64,000 nt of DNA from Lacihabitans sp. CS3-21. GTDB lineage: Bacteria > Bacteroidota > Bacteroidia > Cytophagales > Spirosomataceae. Numbering within the stretch: the first letter of the stretch is position 1; every line of letters begins with the position of its first letter. Below the pieces are notes generated by a model that saw only the letters and a list, made by a program, of their open reading frames with translations, did not search any database and was not told the DNA's origin. The stretch lies in NCBI RefSeq assembly GCF_024343675.1, contig NZ_RJUD01000001.1, positions 1 to 64,000 of the forward strand, read 5' to 3'. Below are positions 1 through 8,158 of the stretch, piece by piece. Both the position numbers and the translations under genes were made by a program.

Positions 1-60
1 ACTTTTTCTTGATATTTGTACATAGTATGCATGCATACCATTATTCTAATAATAGACAAC

Positions 61-1386
61 ATGAATATTCTTCCTCAAATTCTGTTTTTGATTGCTTTAG
101 GCACTGCTGCATACTTTATTGGTCGCAGAGTAAACCTCATCAGGAAAACCATACTATTGGGAAAAGCTGAAAACCGATACGATAATCCTAGTCAAAGGCT
201 AAAAAACATGCTATTGCTGGCTTTTGGACAGAAAAAAATGTTTGCTAAACCCATAGTGGCGATTCTGCATTTAGCGGTATATGTAGGCTTTATCATCATC
301 AATCTTGAAGTGCTAGAAATTGTTTTGGATGGACTTTTGGGTACCCATCGTATTTTTTTAGAGCCTTTGGGTAACGTTTACTCATTTTTGATAAATTTCT
401 TTGAAATACTGGCTTTGGCTGTAATAGTGGCTTGTGTGGTGTTCTTGATCAGACGAAACATAACCAAAGTGGAGCGTTTACAGGAAAGTCGCCACCGTGA
501 AATGAAAAGTTGGCCTGTGAAAGATGGTAACATTATCTTGATTTTCGAGATTATTTTAATGGCTGCTTTCTTGAAAATGAACGCCGCCGACGCCGTACTC
601 CAAAGCCGCGGTGTGGGTCATTTTGCAGAGGCCATTACAGGTTCTTTTGTAATCAGTCAATGGTTGGTGCCCATTATGGATAATTTCTCAGATGGTATGC
701 TCATCTTTGCTGAAAGAGCGGCTTGGTGGTTTCATATATTGGGCATTATGGCTTTTGCCTTGTATGTTACTTATTCTAAGCACCTCCATATAGCTTTGGC
801 TTTTCCAAATACTTATTTTTCGGACCTCAATCCAAAAGGAAAAATGAGTAATATGCCTACTGTAAGTACAGAGGTAAAAATAATGTTGGGTCTAGAACAA
901 GCTCCCGAAACACCAGCAGAAGTGGGAAGGTTTGGAGCAAAAGACGTAGAAGACCTCTCTTGGAAAAACCTCATGGACGCCTACAGCTGCACCGAATGTG
1001 GCCGCTGTACTTCCGCATGCCCGGCCAATATTACAGGAAAGGCTCTATCGCCTCGCAAAATAATGATGGACACCAGAGATAGATTAGAAGACATTCAAAA
1101 AGGCTGGATTAAAAACGGAAATGATTACAAAGACGAAAAAAACCTATTAGGTGACTACATCTCTGATGAAGAAATATTGGCTTGCACAAGTTGCAACGCC
1201 TGCGTTCAGGAATGCCCCGTGATGATAAGCCCGTTAGACATTATCCTACAACTACGCCGCTACCGCGTAATGGAAGAAAGTCAAGCTCCTCAAAGCTGGA
1301 ATATGATGTTTCAGAACCTCGAAACCAACATGGCTCCATGGAAATTTTCCCCTGACCAGAGATTTGATTGGGCGAAGGAGGATTAA
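61..1386 (+). CDS. Membrane (Fe-S)-binding oxidoreductase, heterodisulfide reductase-related
   Basis: A 441-residue protein with an N-terminal membrane region of about five hydrophobic segments (residues 1-250) and a C-terminal cytoplasmic dicluster ferredoxin domain. Two CxxCxxCxxxCP motifs are visible, at C310/C313/C316/C320 and C375/C378/C381/C385, enough for two [4Fe-4S] clusters. The layout matches HdrD/GlpC-like electron-transfer proteins with a cytochrome b-type membrane anchor. The reading frame opens upstream at a TTG (position 16), but the ATG at 61 starts the hydrophobic segment directly and is preferred. Relatives in Bacteroidota are usually followed by a second Fe-S protein with CCG domains; here anmK follows instead, so the partner is absent or elsewhere. 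Electron donor and acceptor cannot be told. Confidence 0.85.
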   Translation: MNILPQILFLIALGTAAYFIGRRVNLIRKTILLGKAENRYDNPSQRLKNMLLLAFGQKKMFAKPIVAILHLAVYVGFIIINLEVLEIVLDGLLGTHRIFLEPLGNVYSFLINFFEILALAVIVACVVFLIRRNITKVERLQESRHREMKSWPVKDGNIILIFEIILMAAFLKMNAADAVLQSRGVGHFAEAITGSFVISQWLVPIMDNFSDGMLIFAERAAWWFHILGIMAFALYVTYSKHLHIALAFPNTYFSDLNPKGKMSNMPTVSTEVKIMLGLEQAPETPAEVGRFGAKDVEDLSWKNLMDAYSCTECGRCTSACPANITGKALSPRKIMMDTRDRLEDIQKGWIKNGNDYKDEKNLLGDYISDEEILACTSCNACVQECPVMISPLDIILQLRRYRVMEESQAPQSWNMMFQNLETNMAPWKFSPDQRFDWAKED

Positions 1387-1392
1387 TTCTTG

Positions 1393-1412
1393 CCCTGAGC
1401 GAAGTCGAAGGG
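1393..1412. repeat. REP-like short hairpin repeat
   Basis: The 20-mer CCCTGAGCGAAGTCGAAGGG has complementary ends (CCCT/AGGG) and an inner CGA/TCG pair, so it can fold on itself. It lies seven bases after the stop of the iron-sulfur gene and abuts the octamer repeat. I recall very similar sequences scattered between genes in other Bacteroidota, but only one copy was noticed in this window. Confidence 0.5.
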
Positions 1413-1482
1413 GGTTAATTGGTTAATTGGTTAATTGGTTAATTGGTTAATTGGTTAATTGGTTAATTGGTTAATTGGTTAA
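1413..1482. repeat. Tandem octamer repeat GGTTAATT, about 8.75 copies
   Basis: Eight perfect head-to-tail copies of GGTTAATT followed by a partial GGTTAA, 70 bp in all, between the Fe-S protein gene and anmK. The repeats carry in-frame TAA stops, so they are non-coding. Such perfect short repeats are prone to slippage and may vary in copy number between strains. They end about 127 bp before the anmK start codon, so a promoter role is possible but not shown. Confidence 0.95.
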
Positions 1483-1608
1483 TAAAAGTTTACCTATTCT
1501 ATTTAGGTTCATTTCTGAGCCTTTTTGTATTAATTTGCGGAAATATTTTTGAGAAAACATAATTTCTTGGGTTCTCTAAACAATTACCTATTTCAATCAA
1601 AACACCCA

Positions 1609-2805
1609 ATGAACCAAAACATCCAAAAACTATATGAAATAGCACAAAAGCCCTCTAGAAAAATCATTGGACTGATGTCGGGGACATCAATGGACGGCTT
1701 GGATGTGGCTCTTTGTGAATACAGAGGAAGTGGATTGGATACGAAAGTGAAGGTTTTGAAGTTTGAAACAATATCCTTTGCCGAAGATGTAAAAATTGAA
1801 ATCAGAAAGATATTTGCAAAAAAAGAAATTGATTTTCAACAACTCTGCGTTTTAAATCCTTGGATTGGCAATTTGCATGGCGAAATAGTGAATCAGCTTT
1901 TAGAAAAATGGGGAATTAAAAATTCTGAAGTGGATTGTATTGCAAGCCACGGACAAACCGTTTTTCATGCTCCTAAAATTCAACATAAAATAGAGAAATT
2001 CCCAAATGCTACGCTCCAAATAGGCGATGGCGACCATTTGGCCGTTAAAACAGGCATCATAACGCTTTCAGATTTCAGACAAAAACACTGTGCTGCAGGA
2101 GGCGAAGGTGCTCCATTGGCTGTTTATGGCGACTACCTTATTTTCTCCGAAAAACATAAAAACAGAATCTTGCTCAATATGGGCGGTATTTCAAACTTTA
2201 CGTTTTTGAGCGGAGACCTAAATCCTGAGAAAGTTTTTGCCACAGATACTGGCCCAGGAAACACCATTATGGATGCTTTTGTGCAGAAACATTTCGGAAT
2301 TCCATTTGACAAAGAAGCTGAAATAGCATTGAAAGGAAAGGTATCAGAAAGCTTACTTTTAGAGTTGAAAAAGCATACTTTTTTTAAAGGTCCTTTACCT
2401 AAAACAACTGGTCCTGAGGTTTTCAACTTGGCTTATTTGGAAGTGGCTCTTGAAAATTCTAAAACTAAAGAGCTTTCGAGAGAAGATATTATGGCTACGC
2501 TTTGTCAGTTTACAGCCGAGACTATTACTGATTGTATTTTTTCTATTTCGGAAAACACCTTGCCTTCAGAGGTATTCATGAGTGGCGGTGGCATGCACAA
2601 TCCCTTGATTGTAAATTTCTTACAAAACAGAATGCCGAACACAAAATTTCTAAGAACAGATGAAATTGGCATAGATGGAGACGCTAAAGAAGCCGTACTT
2701 TTTGCCACATTAGCCAACGAAGCACTATGTGGTGGCGAAACTGACTTTGGAATAAGAAAAGGCGTACCTAGCGTAAGTATGGGAAAAGTGAGTTTCCCAA
2801 ATTGA
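1609..2805 (+). CDS. anmK: Anhydro-N-acetylmuramic acid kinase
   Basis: Phosphorylates 1,6-anhydro-MurNAc released from peptidoglycan turnover while opening the anhydro ring, giving MurNAc-6-phosphate for cytoplasmic recycling. The N-terminus carries the family signature GLMSGTSMDGLDVA; further on are a SHGQTVFH segment, DTGPGN and the C-terminal MSGGGMHNP phosphate-binding region. Length (398 residues from the ATG at 1609) fits the family. An in-frame TTG at 1549 would add 20 residues of no family character and is rejected. The stop abuts the stop of the convergent gene on the other strand with no gap. No MurNAc-6-phosphate etherase (murQ) is in the window. Confidence 0.95.
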   Translation: MNQNIQKLYEIAQKPSRKIIGLMSGTSMDGLDVALCEYRGSGLDTKVKVLKFETISFAEDVKIEIRKIFAKKEIDFQQLCVLNPWIGNLHGEIVNQLLEKWGIKNSEVDCIASHGQTVFHAPKIQHKIEKFPNATLQIGDGDHLAVKTGIITLSDFRQKHCAAGGEGAPLAVYGDYLIFSEKHKNRILLNMGGISNFTFLSGDLNPEKVFATDTGPGNTIMDAFVQKHFGIPFDKEAEIALKGKVSESLLLELKKHTFFKGPLPKTTGPEVFNLAYLEVALENSKTKELSREDIMATLCQFTAETITDCIFSISENTLPSEVFMSGGGMHNPLIVNFLQNRMPNTKFLRTDEIGIDGDAKEAVLFATLANEALCGGETDFGIRKGVPSVSMGKVSFPN

Positions 2806-3438
2806 TTAATTTTTTCTAGATCCAACTCCTATCCCCACACCAACAACAGCAGATAGCGTCGTACCGTTTCCTGCTAGTCTATTGTACATCGTGAATCTGG
2901 TAAATTCATAACCCTCAGGCAGGTTTTGGTTATAATTGTTATACGTTCTTACGCCCATGCCCAAGAAAACATCTAAGATAGGAAAACCATTTTGACCAAT
3001 AAATTCGTGGCCAAGTTTTAAATGTAAAGCCGCTACATTAACATTCAATAAATACGTAACACTAGGCGATTGAGGGTTGGAAATATTATCGGCACTTTTC
3101 TTTTCTAATACTTTTTTATACATAATTTCTTGTCCTAGATATCCCCTACCTTTCTTTTTAGAGGAAAATGGTCTGAAATATACGCGATGCTCTAACCTGA
3201 ACATCATGGCCTTTTCGTTGCTTGAACTTTCGAAAATTTTATCATTACCAAAACCGAAAGTGGCCTGAACACTTCTCTTGGCACTCAAGAAATACTCACC
3301 TGAAAACTGAAGATGGGGGTCAACTTCCAAAAATGCTGCAAGGGGATTAAACTTAATACCAAAATTAGGCAAACTATCAGGAGAATAACTCCCAAATACA
3401 TTGGAACAAATGAATAGAAAAAATATCGTAGCCCTCAT
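2806..3438 (-). CDS. Secreted beta-barrel-like protein (DUF3575-like)
   Basis: A 210-residue protein with a short signal peptide (about residues 1-16) followed by alternating hydrophobic/polar stretches and many aromatic residues, as in small outer-membrane barrels. The opening GIKFNPLAAF resembles the start of DUF3575-type outer-membrane proteins (IK-NPL). A lysine-rich loop sits near residues 93-115. Function is unknown. The gene stands alone and ends tail to tail with anmK without any spacer, so the two transcripts probably overlap. Assignment to the family is by resemblance only. Confidence 0.65.
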   Translation of the reverse strand: MRATIFFLFICSNVFGSYSPDSLPNFGIKFNPLAAFLEVDPHLQFSGEYFLSAKRSVQATFGFGNDKIFESSSNEKAMMFRLEHRVYFRPFSSKKKGRGYLGQEIMYKKVLEKKSADNISNPQSPSVTYLLNVNVAALHLKLGHEFIGQNGFPILDVFLGMGVRTYNNYNQNLPEGYEFTRFTMYNRLAGNGTTLSAVVGVGIGVGSRKN

Positions 3439-3663
3439 TAATTTGAAGAATGTGCTTTAAAAATCGACACAGAATTGAATACAGGCGAATAAAAGTTATT
3501 CTACGGTCAAATATTTAATAAAATATATGCAAAGCACCAAGTATAAAATTTTCCTCTCTTGTTTTATCCTAAAAAAAATTATTTTCTAAATTTAAAACTA
3601 CGATGAGACTTAATCTACTGTATATCAATATTATATACACAATAACTGATTTTTAAATTAAAT

Positions 3664-3702
3664 AACTGAAAAAACAGTTGTAAAACTGATTATTTAGTTT
3701 TA
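3664..3702. promoter_or_regulatory. Putative BlaI-type operator: two adjacent inverted repeats
   Basis: Two perfect palindromes lie just before the blaI-like start codon: AACTG-N6-CAGTT (3664-3679) and TAAAACT-N8-AGTTTTA (3681-3702). They share the AACT/AGTT core, and a third AACTGA lies upstream near 3644. Dyads upstream of blaI/mecI genes are where this repressor family binds, usually autoregulating the operon. Binding is inferred from position and symmetry. Confidence 0.5.
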
Positions 3703-3712
3703 AGTTTGTTTC

Positions 3713-4075
3713 ATGATGGAAGAACTAACAAAAACAGAGGAGAAAATAATGCAAATAATCTGGAATTTAGGAAAATGCCTTGTTCGAGATATTATTGAAA
3801 AATTACCAGACGAACCCAAACCACCTTACAACACCATCTCGTCGGTGGTGAGGCTTTTGGAAAATAAAGGTTTTTTGGGGTTCAAGGCCTATGGTAAAAC
3901 GCATGAATATTTCCCAATAATTACAAAAGACGAATACAAACAATATACTTTTAAAAAAGTATTTGCTAATTATTTCGACAACTCGGCCGAAAGCCTTTTG
4001 TCTTTTATGGTCAGAAAAGAAAACCTAAGTAAAGAAGAAATAGAGAACCTTAAAAAAATTATTGATAGCAATTAA
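3713..4075 (+). CDS. BlaI/MecI/CopY family transcriptional repressor
   Basis: A 120-residue winged-helix repressor typical in length. It opens with the family hallmark LTKTEEKIMQIIW and contains the recognition region YNTISSVVRLLENKGFL (about residues 42-58) followed by the wing; the C-terminus forms the dimerisation helices. In the family, the paired membrane peptidase cleaves or inactivates the repressor when its signal is sensed. The membrane M56 gene starts 11 bp downstream, the standard two-gene arrangement. Two ATG codons are available (3713, 3716). The target genes beyond its own operon cannot be seen; no beta-lactamase or penicillin-binding protein lies nearby. Confidence 0.93.
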   Translation: MMEELTKTEEKIMQIIWNLGKCLVRDIIEKLPDEPKPPYNTISSVVRLLENKGFLGFKAYGKTHEYFPIITKDEYKQYTFKKVFANYFDNSAESLLSFMVRKENLSKEEIENLKKIIDSN

Positions 4076-4086
4076 ACTAAACCAAA

Positions 4087-6516
4087 ATGGAATATCTACT
4101 AAAATCCTCCGCTTGTCTTATTGGTTTTTATGGCCTTTACTATTTCGTTTTCCGTCAGTTCACTTTTCATACCGCCAACAGATTCTATTTGCTGATGAGT
4201 ATTGGTTTGAGCGTTTTGATACCATTAGTTCACACTACCAAAACCGAAGTTGAATATTTAACAGCCGTGGAAAATCCGCCTGTTCCTACTTTGGTTTTTC
4301 CACAAATACAAAAAGAAGCTTCGAATACTAATTATTCAAAAATCGAAAAAACAGAAAAACCATTATGGAAGACTTTGGAAGTATCAGATTATTTTCTTCT
4401 CTTCTATTATGTAGGTATTCTGGTATCTATATTCATGCTTTTAAGAAATTTATCATTGATTTTTAAAGTAATAAAAACAGCAGATTATGAAAAAAAATCA
4501 TTGAATTTGAAGATATTTGAAACCAGCAATTTCCTTGAAAATTCATCATTTTTCAATAATATTTTTATCAACTCAAAGCCGCTAAATCCAGACGAAAAAT
4601 CCCTAATTATCGAACATGAAAGTTTGCATTGCAAAAAATTACACACGGTAGATTTACTGATAGTAGGAGTTCTAAAATGTACTTTCTGGTTTAATCCTGT
4701 AATTTATTTTTTGCAGAAATCTCTCAAAGAAATACATGAATATGAAGTTGATGAATTGATGACTAAATCGTTTAACCAAAAGGAATATGCAAATCTCCTA
4801 TTAAAATTGGGCGTCTTTGCGGAGCTTTCATTTGTAAATCAAATGAGCAAAAAGCCGCTTTCACAAAGGATACATTTCATGTTTAAACCTGCCACCATTC
4901 ATACAAAAAAATATCTGTATTTGATTGCGATACCACTAATTGCGGCTGCTTTCATGGCTTTTACAAAAGAAAAAATCGTAAAAGTTCTAAGAGAAAAAGG
5001 CAGTACCAAAACGGTTAAGAAAATAGAAGTAAAAGCGTATCCTTTAACCATTAAAAACGACCGAGATTATACCACTTGGGGACCAAGAGCATCATTAAGA
5101 ATGTTGCCAACCAATATTTCTCTAAACTCACTCACTACAGTAAGGTACAACGGATTTAAATACGAAGTAAATCCAAACTCATTAACTGAAAGCACTATAA
5201 GTGATGTCAATAAAGAACTCAAGAAAAGAAACTTAGCCATAATAATCACAGAAAAAGTCCTTGACTTGGGTGGAAATTTCACAAAATTGGGCCTTTCTAT
5301 CAAGCACCTTAAAAGTGGTAAAGCTTCAATACCTGAAATATTTGATATGAACAAGTGTAGAGAACAAGGGCAAAGCGGTGCGTTCTTTGTTTTCGATGCT
5401 TTTGATAGAAATTTCGAAAAATCACAGGTAAGCTACTTTTTCGGAAGCCCTCACTTGCTCATAAACAAGAGTCATTTAGATAGGAGTAAGCATAACACTT
5501 TCAACGTAAACTCGGAATCTTCCATTATCAGTCATAGTTCTGATTTGATAACCTATGTAGTTTACCCTGACAAGCTAACCCTTAAAGCGGCGGAAGAAGC
5601 CAAAGCATATTTCTCTGAGAATGACTTTAAGTTTGAATTGAAAGATTACGAATCAGATGCCGCTGGGAATTTGACCAAACTTAAGGTAGTCTTCGGAGGC
5701 CAAAGCCGATCTTTTGACTTGAATAAAATGCGTCATTGGGTAATATTAAAAAGCGAAGCGAATTCAAAACCTCAAAGAATGGATGAGTCGATGGTTTTTG
5801 AAGGAAATTTAAAAACCAAAGAAACTAAAATATCAGTGAATGATTTCTGGTTTAAAGCCATGGAAAAAACTGGAAGGTATGAAATACTTGGCAATAAAAT
5901 AGTTGAAAAGGCTGCAGTTTTAAATCAAAAAAAAGAGACAAGAACCGTTTACGAAACCAATTTTCTTGGAGAAAACCCTTTGGTTATTATTAACGGGAAG
6001 GAATATCCAGCAGAAATTTTGACAAGAATAAATCCAAAAGTCTGCTTAATGCCTAAAATTCTTAGACCTGAAAATAAAATAGCCATCCAAAAATACGGAG
6101 AAAAAGCCAGAGATGGATATTTTGAATTATTAACGATGCAAGATTTTGTTCTAACTAATGAAAAAGAAATATTAATTGAAAAAGAGGTGATTGTTAAGCA
6201 CCTTAACCTTCCAAAGAAGAGAATTCACAGGATTGAATTTGAAGATCTTGATGGAAATATTTTAAATAGAGTAATAGTTCACAGAGAAAACAGGGAAAGC
6301 GTCTTCTTTGAAATTGACTTCAAGAAGAGTAGTAAGATACTATTTATGTTAGATGGAAAACCAATAAGTGAAGAAGAATTGGCAAACTTTACCATCAGTA
6401 TTTTAGAAGGAAAAGCTAGTCCAAAAATAACTACTGAGGATATTAAATTATACGGGCAGATTCTTATTAATTATGATGGTTTTGTATCGTTAAAAACCTA
6501 CAACACCTTTGACTAG
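4087..6516 (+). CDS. BlaR1/MecR1-like M56 membrane metallopeptidase with a long C-terminal region
   Basis: An 809-residue membrane sensor. Hydrophobic segments occur near residues 8-22, 33-50 and 102-120, then the gluzincin zinc motif HESLH (177-181) with a likely third ligand in HEYEVDE (217-223), then another membrane segment near 275-293. The remaining 515 residues should be extracytoplasmic. They are not a penicillin-binding sensor domain (I see no SxxK/SxN/KTG set), nor a typical TonB C-terminus. Two short stretches, near residues 632-640 and 756-766, look alike (PLVIINGKE and ILFMLDGKP followed by acidic residues). The gene follows the BlaI-like repressor directly, so it should relay an envelope signal by proteolysis. 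The ligand is unknown. Confidence 0.85.
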   Translation: MEYLLKSSACLIGFYGLYYFVFRQFTFHTANRFYLLMSIGLSVLIPLVHTTKTEVEYLTAVENPPVPTLVFPQIQKEASNTNYSKIEKTEKPLWKTLEVSDYFLLFYYVGILVSIFMLLRNLSLIFKVIKTADYEKKSLNLKIFETSNFLENSSFFNNIFINSKPLNPDEKSLIIEHESLHCKKLHTVDLLIVGVLKCTFWFNPVIYFLQKSLKEIHEYEVDELMTKSFNQKEYANLLLKLGVFAELSFVNQMSKKPLSQRIHFMFKPATIHTKKYLYLIAIPLIAAAFMAFTKEKIVKVLREKGSTKTVKKIEVKAYPLTIKNDRDYTTWGPRASLRMLPTNISLNSLTTVRYNGFKYEVNPNSLTESTISDVNKELKKRNLAIIITEKVLDLGGNFTKLGLSIKHLKSGKASIPEIFDMNKCREQGQSGAFFVFDAFDRNFEKSQVSYFFGSPHLLINKSHLDRSKHNTFNVNSESSIISHSSDLITYVVYPDKLTLKAAEEAKAYFSENDFKFELKDYESDAAGNLTKLKVVFGGQSRSFDLNKMRHWVILKSEANSKPQRMDESMVFEGNLKTKETKISVNDFWFKAMEKTGRYEILGNKIVEKAAVLNQKKETRTVYETNFLGENPLVIINGKEYPAEILTRINPKVCLMPKILRPENKIAIQKYGEKARDGYFELLTMQDFVLTNEKEILIEKEVIVKHLNLPKKRIHRIEFEDLDGNILNRVIVHRENRESVFFEIDFKKSSKILFMLDGKPISEEELANFTISILEGKASPKITTEDIKLYGQILINYDGFVSLKTYNTFD

Positions 6517-6523
6517 AACTATC

Positions 6524-8155
6524 CTATATCTTCAAGTACTTCACAAAGTGATTTCTTTTACCGACTTTTATGCGAAGCAGGTATAATCCCGGGCCACCTT
6601 TGAGTTCAAGATAAACATTGTGCAAGCCTGCTTGATAGGTTTTTTCATGTATCACACCCATTTCTTGCCCCGAAACATGGGCCTGAACAATCCGAACAGC
6701 ACCCTGAAAATATAGTCGCATATTTAAAAACGCCGAATTGCCCTGTACTGGATTGGGATAAAGCGTAAACTTATCTTGCTCTGTAATATTCAAAGGACTC
6801 AACGGATTATCGGGAGAATTTAAATCCTGACTAACTTTCGGAACATCAGGTGGAGGCGGTAAAGTCACGTCCTTCTGCGTCGATTTAAGGAATCCTTTTT
6901 CTTCAATATAGGCAAATTTTGAACCCAATACATATTGTGCATATGCTGGAGTTTGACCAAACCAACTGACCATTATTTCGTAATACAAACTCCTAAAGTC
7001 TGTTCTGAACCATAAATTCTGAAAATCTCTAAAAGGCAAAAAAGCAAAATGATACCCAAAAATTTCACCTTTCACTGCCTCCCCAAATGCAAAGCCAACA
7101 TTGGCAGTGCCGTGGTCTGTACCTAGGCTCCCGTTTTCGTAAGGCCTTCTACCAAACTCCGACGTAGTAATTCCTACAACCTTAGAGGCATGTCCCAGCT
7201 GCTCAATATCAGACTGAAAAGCACTGATAGCCTCGCTCAACTCAGCCAAAAGTCTTGAATGAACACCATCCAATACACCCTGATTAGAGTGCGTGTCATA
7301 ACCATGATGTTCTACAAAATACACCTTAGATTTTAGTCCACCATTGATGAGCCTTGCCACCAATTTGAGCTGGTTAGACAAAGGTTGATCGGCATATTTC
7401 TCTATGTTCTTACCATTGTCGAAGGCCTTCTTTATTACCCTAGAATATTCGTTTACCTCAAGCCCTACTTTGTTTATATAATCAAACTCATTTAAAAAAT
7501 ATGCAGAACCACCTATGTTTATCTTGTTAGACTCTACAGACTGAGCTTGGCTATACAGTTGCTCCGCATCTTCCAAAACGATTGATTTTTCGCCACTTTC
7601 TCCCAAAAACATCAGCGACGGGTTCTGACCTATCTGCAAACAAAATGGGCTATCGGATTTCTCCGAAGGTCTTCCCCTGTCAAAATATCTGCCCAACCAA
7701 CCCGTTTTCAAGGGTTCTGTGTCGCTGTTGGGAGTTATTCCACTCAACCAAATATCGGTAGACCTGAAATGTGAATAGTTGGGATTGTGATAACCTAAGC
7801 CATGCATTACTGCCAATTTTCCTGATTTAAACATGCCTAACATGCCATTCTTGGGCCCTTTTTTGAGATTGGGGTGCATAGCCATACCAAGTTCTTTACT
7901 GATAGGCTCCACAACGTTTTGGGGAATATGAAGCTTGGGTCTGTAAAGTGTATAATAGGAGTCCCATTCGTATGGAGTGATGGTGTTCATTCCATCGTTG
8001 CCGCCAAACTGCTGAATGATAACAAGAATGTTATCGTTTTCCGTGCTGACATTGGATGGATCAAATGCACTCACACGCATTTTGCCCAGAGATAGATTGG
8101 TAACTACCCCGACACCCATGGTGGATTGTTTTATGAAATCTCTTCTCTTTATCAT
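6524..8155 (-). CDS. DUF1501 protein with Tat signal and T9SS C-terminal sorting domain
   Basis: A 543-residue exported protein of the DUF1501 family, related in fold to sulfatases/alkaline phosphatases. The N-terminus has a twin-arginine motif (KRRDFIKQS) followed by a weakly hydrophobic stretch. Family landmarks include QQFGGNDGMNT near residue 48, HNPNYSHFRSTDIW, and EFGRRPYENGSLGTDHGTAN near residue 335. The last 80 residues (FTLYPNPVQG through GLYLLRIKVGKR) form a type A type IX sorting domain, indicating surface delivery. It lies 3 bp downstream of the DUF1800 gene, a pairing found across Bacteroidota and Planctomycetes. Biochemical function is not established; a role in surface polymer handling is only a guess. 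Confidence 0.9.
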   Translation of the reverse strand: MIKRRDFIKQSTMGVGVVTNLSLGKMRVSAFDPSNVSTENDNILVIIQQFGGNDGMNTITPYEWDSYYTLYRPKLHIPQNVVEPISKELGMAMHPNLKKGPKNGMLGMFKSGKLAVMHGLGYHNPNYSHFRSTDIWLSGITPNSDTEPLKTGWLGRYFDRGRPSEKSDSPFCLQIGQNPSLMFLGESGEKSIVLEDAEQLYSQAQSVESNKINIGGSAYFLNEFDYINKVGLEVNEYSRVIKKAFDNGKNIEKYADQPLSNQLKLVARLINGGLKSKVYFVEHHGYDTHSNQGVLDGVHSRLLAELSEAISAFQSDIEQLGHASKVVGITTSEFGRRPYENGSLGTDHGTANVGFAFGEAVKGEIFGYHFAFLPFRDFQNLWFRTDFRSLYYEIMVSWFGQTPAYAQYVLGSKFAYIEEKGFLKSTQKDVTLPPPPDVPKVSQDLNSPDNPLSPLNITEQDKFTLYPNPVQGNSAFLNMRLYFQGAVRIVQAHVSGQEMGVIHEKTYQAGLHNVYLELKGGPGLYLLRIKVGKRNHFVKYLKI

Positions 8156-8158
8156 TTT

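Noticed and set aside
1413-1482. Origin-type iterons or CRISPR-like repeats
   Set aside because: The unit is only 8 bp with no spacers and no replication genes nearby; simple tandem repeat is the safer reading.
4062-4253. 63-codon frame overlapping the BlaI stop and the M56 start
   Set aside because: The M56 gene frame encodes a clear membrane sensor over the same bases; this frame is an alternative-frame shadow.
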